64,000 nt of DNA from Struthio camelus. Its lineage: Eukaryota; Chordata; Aves; Struthioniformes; Struthionidae. The notes beneath the pieces were generated by a model, which worked only from the letters and a program-made list of their open reading frames with translations, was not told where the DNA came from and ran no database searches. The stretch lies in the NCBI RefSeq assembly GCF_040807025.1, contig NC_090954.1:21208501-21272500 (forward strand), written 5' to 3'. The translations under genes were made by a program, and so were the position numbers. This document shows, piece by piece, positions 54,001 to 64,000 of the stretch (the stretch's first letter is position 1; each line of letters begins with the position of its first letter).

Positions 54001-57000
54001 GCTGAAAGTTTTTAAATATAAACATCTGAAGAGGAGCACTATCTTGCAGGCATTGCATTCAATGCTGGATTGTTTCCTTCTGACTCTCAGCCTCTTTAGA
54101 CTTGCAAACCCTGCTGCCCTTTTTAGGGCACGGCACTCCTTAGCTCAAAGTCTGCATGAAAGAGACAACATAGCAGTTTTTAGCAGCACTAGGTCAATTA
54201 CCAGGGGTTTTTCTTTAAGAAAAAAATCTAACCACGTAGCCAGCCTACACATGAAGCCTAGATTTATGCTTTTTAACAGTCATATTGCATCTAGAGACTG
54301 CTACTGTCAGCTGCAGATGCTCAGAGATCACAAGTCAAGCACACCAAAAATTAAGGGATTGTTTGGATTTTTCTGGTTTTATGTTTTGGGTTCTTTTCTT
54401 TTTATAACTTCACAGTCTGCGTTTGTATATCGGTCTTCAAAAGCACGATTGCTAACTTTTATGTAAAATAAACCGTCTTTAGACGAAAACAAAAACACCC
54501 TTCTCATCAAAAATCTGCAAATAGTTTGCAGTCAGCAACACTGTTGTTACCTCTCGCACTGGATTAAGCCAATCTTGTTCAGACAAGACGCACGTTACCA
54601 CATTTAAACTATAATGATCTGACTGGTAGAGAAACTGCAAAGAAGTGCAAAGTCAGTTTTTAATAGTGTGCTGAGGAGTGTTTTACACAGAGTGTTTTAC
54701 AATTTAAAAAGCCCTGCTCATGTGTGAAAGCAACTTACCTCCTATTATAATAATATTTACACAGAAAACAACTTCTTCCAGTTTCCTTCATGCACAACAG
54801 CATTTTGTGTTTACTCATTGTAAGGTGATGAGAACTTCAGCTGAAAAAAAGCCTTTATATGTGAAACTGATGGCATTACAATTGACATGACAGCAATGAT
54901 TTTTGAATACTCAGATTTTTGTGTTCTCTCTTTCTGCATTCAATTCTTGTTTTTAAAAGACAATCTTGACTATGGTGAAACACATGATCTCAAATGCAAC
55001 TACAGATAGAAAATGCAAATAAGTGCATTAAATAACCACAAAGTACCCTCTCTGAAAACTGATACCAGTAACAGAGTCCACTGCAAGATTTCCAAAAAAC
55101 ACCTGAATAGGCTATGGACTCTCTTTCTCTGAAGTTTTGAGGAAGAATTAGATAAATTTATCACAGAGATGGTCCAAGGCACATATGCTTCTGCCTCAGT
55201 GAAGAAAGGGTGGAATACGTGATCCCTCAAGATCTTTTCCAGCCCTAACAATCTGTCAGAGAGTGTGGTGAATTATATGTTTAAAACATCATCAACTAAG
55301 AGTTATTCAAGCATAAAAACTCAGTGGAAAAAAATGTCTCAAATGGTGAAATCCACTTTCCACTTCTCTCTCAGAATCACCTAAAATGAACTCTGATAGA
55401 CTCTTAAGAATAACAAATTCTGCGTTAAGACCAGATGTGAGCGCAAGGTTTCTTTAAAAAGTTACATGTTTCGGAAAATAAGGCTAAAAATGGCAGTGCT
55501 TTGCAAAGCATAGCCATGATGCACACGCCTGTAACAAAGATAACTTACTTTGCTGTTTCTCCTTCCAGCAGCTGGTCTGAATATAGTCTATGTAATCTTT
55601 TTCAACAGTTTTTTCTAGCTCTTGAAGCTCTACTCCTTGATAATTCTTTTCAAAGTTTTTATCAACATAGTAAGGCACCTGCAAGTTCTCTGTTTCTCTA
55701 CTAATAACATGGCCTATGGACCTGTGAAAACAGCATAGAGAAAGAGATTTTTAGGCAGCTCAAAAAAAAAAAAAGAAAGAAAAAAAAGAGAGATTTCCTC
55801 ATATTAGTATTTCCAGTAGACGATATTTACAACTTCTCTACAGTAACTTTCTGCAGACTATAGCTCCCTCAGCCATCCAAAAAAGCCATTACAAGCCTCA
55901 GGCACAGCAAACTTTTCACTACAAACAGAATTCACTCAAAAACAACATGGTGAAAATATCTAATACTTAGAGACACTTATAGAGAACTGATTCAGAGTTG
56001 ACACTGTTCTTTCTAAATACTGTGTTTGTTCGCAACAGCTCAGTCAAGGCACTTCCAAAGCATAAGAGCAAATTTTATCTATAAAAAGAAGCTGCACGCA
56101 CTTTGTTTATTGGTAATTTCTGACAAGCTATGTACAGAAATCCATGGGAAATTATGACAAATATAGAGATTATAGGAAAGGCACATGGCCCAATATTGCT
56201 TAGGGTACAGTGCAATTAGACTTGTTTTTTTCCTGATTTCTGGATCCTTTAACAGCAACAGCAATTTGCAGGGGAGATTCTAGCTGCACTTTCTTCTAGG
56301 GTTTGATAATCATCGAGTAAGCAAAGTGGTACATGGCATATCCCAAAGTATATCCTGCATGTAGAACTAGCCACTCTGACTCAGTCCCTGGATTAAACTA
56401 CTCTTTTCTACTGAATTTCCTTATTTGAGTGAAGATATCCAGGCATTTTTCAAATCACTGCCCAGAGAAAGAGGCAGGCAGCCAAAAAGCAAAGGTTGCA
56501 CTCTATCCAATGGAACTCGGTTTGCCCCTTCATCTTCCATTTGATGGTCTCTCTTCCTTCTCTCTCACTGTGTCACAGAGCTCCATACACTCGTTTTATA
56601 AAAATATTTTGTTAGTGGGGCTGGTTCTTCAAGGATATGATTTAGAGAAACAGCATCTGTTACTGTACGCCAGGCTCAGGCCTGACCGTCTCAAATCAAC
56701 AGGACAAAGGGAGGTAGTCCAGAAGGAGACGCTCAGGGGCAGTGTGAGACATTTCGCTTGGGACTGGCAGATCTCAAAACACTGGCTGAAAAAGATGTCG
56801 TGTTATTATGCTAGGCCTACACACTGACATCTTGTGGTAAAAACAATAAAGGGCACTGGGCCAATTAAACTGTATGGCACTGGACAGTATATGGGCCTAA
56901 ACCTAGACAGTTTTGCCCCTCAGAGGGAGCAAGGAGAGTTTCTAGAGCACTCCGCTTACTGCTGTCGGTGGCCTACTAGAGCAGGCCCCTACCCTACGGT

Positions 57001-60000
57001 TATTCAACAGCTGCCAACTACCATTCCTATCTCAGTAAGAACCAGGGAAGATGACAAAACCGGTCAGCCCTCTCCCCCAAAAAGCTTCTGCATGCTTCCC
57101 TCCTCCCAACATTGGATGCTGAACAGAGGAGCAAGTGGGTTTCCCTCTGTCCCACAAACTCAGATCACAGCAGTCCTGGTACTCCTTCTACTTCCGGAGC
57201 TGACCAATTTAACGTGCTCGTGGCAAACCTGGAGATCCTGCTCCTTTACAGATGTCAAACCAGGACATTTCAAGACTAACGATTAGTGGAGCTCTGCAAT
57301 TCTTCCAGTGGAATTCAGGCCCCAGTGCACATAATTAATACTGCAAACAACAGGCCCGATTTCTTAATTACTGTACATGGGAACCTCAGAAGTTGTCCAC
57401 GGATCCTTTGGGACTGCAGACAAGAGGCTGATAACTACTGTAGCTGAGCTACACCCACATTCCTGCTACTATGCCGCTATGCAAAAATATTTCACAGCCG
57501 TTGGGAGGGCTCTCTGGCTCCATGCGTCTGTTTGCTCAGCACAGAGCACAATAAAGCTCGCTATAGTAATTTCATAATGATAATGCTTAGGACAACTTGT
57601 CAATATAAAAGGGACTGTGAGTATTTCCTTATTTACAAATTGGTAACAAATTGTTCAGTCCTACTCTTCCTAGAAAGTAACATGCATTTTTGTATCAAGT
57701 CCAACTTCCATCTACCTCCTTAACATAAACACCAAAGACCAGAAAAGATTAGTTTTTAAACGACTTACGATTTGTAAAATAGACTGTAGGGTGGGTTAGT
57801 TGCCATCAGCTGAGTTATAACAGACACTATTATTATTATGAAAACTGGCATCAACTGAATAAATGCAGAATATGAGTTCTGAAAAGGACAACAATAATTA
57901 GCGGACAAGAAAAGATACAGGTGGAAAAAAGATACATTTGTTCACAGAAGCCAGGCTATGATAGGCAGATCAACAATGTATTAAATATAAAACCGAAAAG
58001 AAGAAAAATGAGGAAGTACTTTTGAATTTTGAGAGGGATGGTATTTGAATTTTAAAATAACCTTTACTAATAATCTTAGAAAACTCTTTAAAGCCATTTT
58101 CTTCTAATTGCATTTTCACAACAATTCTTTAACCTGCAGCTTCCTTCACAAGGCGGTAGATGCCCAGGGCACTGGGCCTGTCACGTGACTGGCTGACAAT
58201 CCAAACTGAAGGAACACTGTGCAATCCTCATCTGGGCCTATAGCTTTCTTTGCAGTTTCCAAAGGTCACTACATATATTTTTAAAATCCTAATCTCTGTA
58301 CAATCACCGGATAAAACTGCTTAAATGTAAAGGGTTAAGAAACCAGGGACAGGAGGTAGGCACTTCGTTTTTGTCGTTTGCAGGAATTTAGCAGAGCAAA
58401 AGAGTGAAAAAAGGCTCTAAGGACCAAAGAGTTCTGCTAGTCATGGAACAAAAACAGACCCTTCTGCTCTTCTTTTATTAACTGCCTTACTAAAATTCCT
58501 TTTCTAATCAGGAGTAAAATAAAATACATAGCTATTTAGGTTTTCCTTTACGTCCTTGGATAGCAACAAGGACACCTGATTTGCAGTAGGTGGGGTCCAT
58601 TTGCCATTGTTCAGCTGTCTGAAAGCTTACGGTCTTAAGCCCATCATCTCTTCTCAGCTCTTTTCAGAGCTTGCGTTTAAAAACTCACGAGCAAGAAATT
58701 ATCTCCCCTGGAGAAAGATCTTGTTAGGTTAGACGAACTGCCTCCAGAAGAGTATTTTTCCAAAGGTAGGTGGCGTGTGTGTACGCGGGTGTGCTAGCAA
58801 TAAATGACACATTGTGTCTCCTCTAGGGGTTTCAGCGGGTAGAACTACATCCCAGGCCCATCCTGCCCTGTCTGTCTTCGGCTGGAAAAAGCCTGCGCAG
58901 CGCCTGGGCAGAAACTGTGTGCCAGTTTACTGAAGGACTGAATACACCACAAGGACAAGCCAGTACTTCCATATTTAATATCAGTCCACATTTGGACTAA
59001 TAGCTGTTGCATTACCAACCAGCAAAAAACTTGATGGGAGAAACGCTAGGGCCTGTGACCCTACCAGTATAATGTATTTTAAAGGTAGTGATTAATAAGA
59101 GACAGATAACACGGTTATTTTTGAAATCATTCACCATGGTTACAGCATTGCTGACACGGATGGAAACATCTGTACTGACTTCAGATGTAAAACCTCTCAC
59201 TCTGGTGACATATTCAAGCCCACAGATCCCTTCTCCTGGCTACCTGTGGCCTGTTTTCTTCCTCCTCTTGCTCCTGTGTCCATGCTCTCTCATTTCGGTG
59301 CCGCCGTGGATAATAGTGAGCATCTCTAGCTACATTTGAGAACATGTGGATATTTCCTGTTAAAAGAAACCAAGACAGAGTCATGATTTCCATCCAATTA
59401 CTGGTACTCACCTATATTTCTCAGTTTCTGGTTGATTATCCACACTTACACTACACAGATTGATTTAGGTATGAGACCTCAAATTGAAAAGAATAAACAC
59501 ACCTCAGATTTAAATACCAAAATAACATGACATGCCAAAAATAACGTTCCGGGGAAACTCTAAGATTTGCTCCGCGTCCATCTGAATTTACACTGAACGT
59601 CAGAAATCTGCTAACATTTTTATTATTGTAGGTCACGCTTTAGTATTAGTTTAATCATATCCATCTGCAAGACTATAGTTTGCGTTGCATCCCAGGCTTT
59701 AAGCAGGAAAATTATTCTGCCTCACCAAACGCAGTCCATGAATTATGGCTTCCCATAACTACTAAATATGCTCTTCTATACTCATTTCTACTTCTTCTTC
59801 CTTCAAGCTCTTCATGCAGTCATTCACTTAATGATTTTATAAAGAGGAAAGTGTTTTTTTCTTTTTTTCCCCCCCCAAAGGAAGAAGTACAATTCAGGAT
59901 TTCCTTTCTTGCATACTGGATGTAGCTGATTTTTAAAAATTCTAAAATGAGGGAAGAACTGCAAATGCTATTTTCATTTGAAGCTTAAACTCTGACTATA

Positions 60001-63000
60001 TCATCATATGAATATCTTAATAATAGCTATGCCCTCCTCTTTTGAAATTCAGAACTTCTTTGTAGTAGAGAATTGAAATGTACAGCCTTATGGCTGCAGA
60101 AATGCAAGTCTATTTTTAAGCCTTGGGGAAAATGACACAGTATTTTACGCTCTTACAGCATCCTTTATCTGACTTTCTCAAATAATTTTGCCAGCATTGT
60201 CAAATTACCATTATATCAAGAAACTTGGGGGAAAAAGTGTAAAAATACGTCTCTTTGCTTGTTTAATGACAATACCAAGGATCTAAGCATGTTAGCAATC
60301 AGAGCTCCAACTGTATTAGCACTCTAACAAATTACAGCTAAAGTAAAAGGAAGTTTCTTTCTATCATCCAATTCTGCTCAGACTATATTCTATAAAGCTG
60401 TGACAAAACAGGAGTGAGTGTGGGAGGGTAGGAATGGCTTTTGCAAGAGTGCCTAGAAAAGAGTTTCCCAAGTACTAAGCTTCGCAAAGAATTTCTGCCA
60501 GCAGTTTCTTTCCTTCCATGCACACTCTTTTATGAGAAAGGAGGCCAACTTGTAGCCTCTACCAATTAGAACTGCAACAGCATGCCATGCGGAGCGTCTC
60601 CTTTTAGACTTAGCCGACGTTTACAGATACAAGTTTTAATGCTTTTTTTCACTGAATTCCCACAGAAAAATGTAGGATAAAAATATATCAACAACAAGCC
60701 ACAAACATGCCCATAAGCTATTTAAATGAGTCTAACCCAACACCAACGTTTTCCATTGAGAGTTCCAGAAAGCCGGAAGGAAGGTGATAGGAAGGTGTCA
60801 TGAAATGGACAACAGCACAACACTGCAGCTTAACACAAACTTCAGTGTACACACACAAGTCCTACTTACCATTATGACAGTTTAAAAAACATTCTCTTTA
60901 TATTAACCATCTGTGCACTCTCTTACTAGTAATTCTCTTGCTAAGTAGAAACCGCGGACTTTGCTTACTCAGAAAACTACTGAACTGATTTTCAATAATT
61001 AAAAAGTCACTTTGAGGTTAAGAAAATGAGTATAAATTCAGACCAAACATTTTTGGAGAGGGAAACTATTGTTCACTATTAATAGCTACTACTATGAAAT
61101 TCTCGTTCGTTCTTTGCCACAGCGATAAAAATTTCCGTTTATTTCTTTATGGCATTCTACCTGCTAGTCCTGCCATCCCTACTACCCAAATTCCTCCTGC
61201 AATTTCCTGTCCTCAACTCCAAGCGTCCCCACAGCCGGCAGCAGCAGCACATTCCACCAGAGGCCACATCTCATCAGTAGCTGTGCCTCATACGCAGGTG
61301 CAACTTCTTGCAAAGTCAGAGGGAACGATGTTAGGCTGGTTTCGGCCCACTTTGCACATTTACTGGTAACACTTTTAGATCGATTTCAGATCCTCTTAGC
61401 TGCAGGATGCTATCACACAGACTGAGGTCATGAAGTGCTTATCTCTTGCTTAAGGTTTTAGTAATTGGCGTGCGTGTTGGTTTATACTACACCTTGGAGG
61501 CGTGAAACAGTATTCAAGAGTACTAAAGCAATCTGTCATCAAAGATTGCCGAACAAAAATACTGACAAGGAAGATGCTTAGGGCTCACCATACCTTTCAG
61601 AGGTACTTTTAATCCAAACCAGCATTCCATTAATCATGCAACATCTTGTTATTTTTATTACAAACCCAAAAGCCAAGGCTGAACTGAGACATGCATAGGG
61701 CTGCTACAGATAGACTCTACTGTTCTGCATAATCAGTAATAGATAAAAGTGATGCCTGTCAATAAAGGCTAAGTTTAAAAGTTTTAATTTCTTTACGGTA
61801 CACAAGTTGGTGCAAGCCAAATAAACTCATAGGCATTTCTGGTTATAGGGGCACTGAGACCGCAATGCCAAGAACTGCTGCCGTTCAGTGCTGGAACACA
61901 GTAAGGTGGCTCAAGTACAACACCACGAGCACAGATACCTCTGGTCTCTTCCCATTCACTTTTTTTTTTTTTTTAAACTCCTCAAACCACTTCTGGCTTC
62001 AGAAAACAGACAGCAGAAAAGGAAGAAAAAAAAATGTCAGCTACAGCTGGTGTTAAAATGTGGCCCACTCAAGAATCACACTGCCTAAACCCTTGCTGAA
62101 TTAAAATGTTCTTACCTCTAACCAGGTCTGTCAAAAATTCTCAAGAGAGGCTGGGAGGTTAGGAACTCGCCCCAGCAGCAGCAGCCATTACCCCACAGAT
62201 ACCTTTCTCCTGTAGTAGCATTCTTGGACAGCAAGGCTGTTTTTTGAGCTTTTTCAAGGAGCTGGAGTTATCAAAATCTTACTAAATCAAAGTTAATAAA
62301 CTGCATTAAAGGAGATCCTCCAGGCATAAAAGCTAGGGAGGGAGAAAAGCCTAAATCCAAACAGGTTTTCGCTCTTTACAAAGGTATAATTAGCTCCCTG
62401 AGCAGTATCAAGAAAAACTAAACTTCATTTGTGGTTTAGTATCAGTTCCTTACATTTCAAGAACACCGCAGACAGATACTAACCTGTAGGAAAGTGCCCA
62501 CCAAAAAAAACATTGAATATTTCTTCTGGTGTGATATCTGCTTCAAATTCTGTGTAATAATTATAGTGCCTGGCCTGGCCAGCGTTGACATTCTCTTGGT
62601 CGCTTCCAAATTCATCATACCGCAGTCGTTTTTCAGGGTTGCTCAAAACTGCAAAAGCATTGCCTATTGCTGCAGGATGAATAAGAGAAATGTTATGCAC
62701 GCATACAATGCAATATTTCCAGACCTAGTGACTTTTACAAGCAGAGTAGCAAAAATTAACAATTTATTTTTGAAAACTGCCTTTGCAAAAGACACGTTAC
62801 AATACTGACATTAGCTGTGATGGAACCTATTTCCTACTATTACTGACAGCAGAAGGAAGACAAAATGTTCAAGTATATGGAGAGAGTTCAACTACTTAGA
62901 AAATTGAGGCAAGCGAGTCCGTTTCAGAAATCTGTCAAGAGACTGAGCGAGAACTTGACTTTTTATCCCATCAAACTAAAAACAGACATCGAAGGAGAAG

Positions 63001-63943
63001 CGCATCGCCTAATACAAAGTTAATAGCTGCAAAGGTTGATTAAGACGCAGAACCATATTGCAAGTTTTTCTGTCAGCAGAGATTTCAAAGCTGTACCAGC
63101 ATATTTATTTTACACTGTGAACCTCAAACCACGCCAAAATAGTTTGTTTGTCTTCTTCCTTGGTCTTTGAAAGAGCAGAGCTCTAAGCAAGATTATACAG
63201 AAATACAACCCTAACAGAAGAATAAAGAAAAACACTTCACAAACTCCTTATTCTAAGATACAATGACTGCAAACCTTGCTTTCCTAGATCTGCCTTACAG
63301 CGTGTGCTGCAACACAGCAAGGAGAAAGCAAAAGATGTAGTTACAATTTACATGCTAACACTGTTGATACAGATTTAGACTGCAACGTTACTGGAAAATC
63401 CAGAATATTAGACTACATTTTCACAGGTTTGCATTTTTTTGTGTTTTAATTATGGCCCAGAGCTGTTACTGGCTGCACAACAACGCGCTCTCCTACATGG
63501 CCAAGGCTGTTTGCAAGCGTTATTCTGAAGCAGCAGTGGGAGCTAGGAACGGGTCGGGGATGCCTCCCCCTTGGCTTCTAATGGAAGTCTGCATCTTGCA
63601 AACCTGCCTCCAAAAGGCAAAGCCTGCTGAGTAGCTGCAAGAGGTCATGAGCGCAACGCGTGCCTGTCTAAAAAGCGGCCGAGTTAGGCGAGCTCGTCCG
63701 AAGCTTTCGCGCACGGTGCAAAACTGCGAGCCTGAAGCAGTCCTGGCTTATTGCAATCTCCCTTCGTCGCTTCACAGCCGGACTACGCCTCGCCTACCTT
63801 TAAAAGCCTCCGTTGCTCCGGGAGCTCGGTTCTTGTCAGGGTGGAACTTCAGGGCCAGTTTCCGGTAGGCTTTCTTCAGGTCCTCCTCGCTGGCATCTCT
63901 CTCAACTCCCAGAATTTCGTAATAATTCCTGCACCGCTTTATT
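51018..63943 (-). CDS. DNAJC18: DnaJ homolog subfamily C member 18 (5' partial)
   Basis: DNAJC18 is a tail-region-anchored ER-membrane J-protein, related to DNAJB12/B14, with a cytosolic J domain that activates HSP70 in ER quality control. Exons 5' to 3': 63798-63943, 62484-62669, 59244-59356, 57769-57878, 55549-55721 and 51018-51142 (TGA at 51018). Phases match at every junction. The J domain starts [20 protein letters not shown] and carries the catalytic HPD in KFHPDKN; it continues through [19 protein letters not shown]. Next come a linker with [20 protein letters not shown], an Arg/Glu-rich stretch ([19 protein letters not shown]), one transmembrane segment ([17 protein letters not shown]) and the DUF1977-type C-terminal domain ([25 protein letters not shown]). 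It ends [11 protein letters not shown]. The first available exon opens in phase 2, so the N-terminal exon lies beyond 64000. Confidence 0.96.
51143..55548 (-). other. DNAJC18: DNAJC18 last intron
   Basis: About 4.4 kb, AT-rich, with TA-rich runs (near 51540-51570), an A run (53189-53205) and a CR1-like fragment at 55085-55262. I recognise no nested gene; the open frames at 53797-54015 and 53987-54466 have no family resemblance. Confidence 0.6.
55085..55262 (+). mobile_element. Degraded CR1-like LINE 3' end
   Basis: The stretch ggactctctttctctgaag, followed ~100 bp later by gtgatccctcaagatctttt and ccagccctaacaatctgt, parallels the 3' end of CR1 LINEs: gga-gtc-tcc-ttctctgga, then gatct..aggtc and ttccaaccctaa..attctatg. 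The terminal 8-bp repeat is eroded to one partial copy. CR1 is the dominant LINE of birds and other sauropsids, so this supports the host assignment. It is old and non-functional. It lies in the DNAJC18 last intron, antisense to the gene. Confidence 0.55.
55722..57768 (-). other. DNAJC18: DNAJC18 intron
   Basis: About 2 kb between the exon encoding [14 protein letters not shown] and the transmembrane exon. An interrupted A/AAAG run is at about 55761-55789. The open frame at 56429-56827 has no recognisable homology. Nothing else was seen. Confidence 0.6.
57879..62483 (-). other. DNAJC18: DNAJC18 introns flanking exon 59244-59356
   Basis: Two introns (57879-59243 and 59357-62483) of AT-rich sequence. 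I see no additional exon, RNA gene or mobile element that I can support. Confidence 0.6.
62670..63797 (-). other. DNAJC18: DNAJC18 intron splitting the J domain
   Basis: This intron interrupts the J domain right after GATEAFK, a position shared with mammalian DNAJC18. Composition becomes GC-richer towards the right edge, as expected when approaching the DNAJC18 promoter outside the window. Confidence 0.65.
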
Positions 63944-64000
63944 CTGCAAACGAGCACGAGACCGCCGTTACTGCCCGCCCCGCTCCAGGCCCCGCCGGGC

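Noticed and set aside
56429-57286. Two consecutive plus-strand frames in a DNAJC18 intron that might be a retroelement
   Set aside because: No reverse transcriptase, gag or protease motifs; the translation is unlike any retroviral or LINE protein I know.

Overview
The window is vertebrate nuclear DNA, most likely from a bird. Introns are compact, GC content switches sharply between AT-rich and very GC-rich blocks, a degraded CR1-like LINE tail is present, and the protein sequences are close to, but clearly not, mammalian. Gene order is MATR3 > PAIP2 > < SLC23A1 < MZB1 < PROB1 < SPATA24 < DNAJC18. This matches the human 5q31.2 neighbourhood, so it is a conserved synteny block (in chicken this block is expected on chromosome 13). 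All names rest on comparing spliced translations with protein families I know; no database search was possible.

Region by region. 1-5.1 kb: last three coding exons and 3' UTR of MATR3 (+). 5.1-9.5 kb: AT-rich spacer with a duplicated ~53-bp segment. 9.5-10.7 kb: CpG island holding the PAIP2 promoter, with three tandem ZNF143-like plus YY1-like modules. 10.1-19.9 kb: PAIP2 (+), including a GC-AG intron. 19.9-22.3 kb: tail-to-tail spacer. 22.4-29.8 kb: complete SLC23A1 (-), 15 coding exons. 30.9-32.6 kb: complete MZB1 (-), 4 exons. 33.5-39.4 kb: PROB1 (-), one large coding exon carrying a 13-residue tandem repeat. 42.4-46.8 kb: SPATA24 (-), 6 exons. 46.7-47.4 kb: CpG island. 48-64 kb: DNAJC18 (-), whose first coding exon lies beyond the right edge.

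The genes do not form one pathway. They cover nuclear RNA binding (MATR3), translational repression through poly(A)-binding protein (PAIP2), sodium-dependent ascorbate uptake (SLC23A1), ER chaperoning of immunoglobulin in B cells (MZB1), a poorly known proline-rich protein (PROB1), a testis coiled-coil protein (SPATA24) and an ER-membrane J-protein (DNAJC18). I joined exons by checking GT/GC-AG borders, reading-phase continuity and family alignment. In the genes complete here (PAIP2, SLC23A1, MZB1, SPATA24) every coding junction keeps frame. I found no mobile system, CRISPR array or novel gene cluster. The points most worth a second look are the PAIP2 promoter array, the GC-AG intron, the PROB1 repeat and the duplicated intergenic segment.
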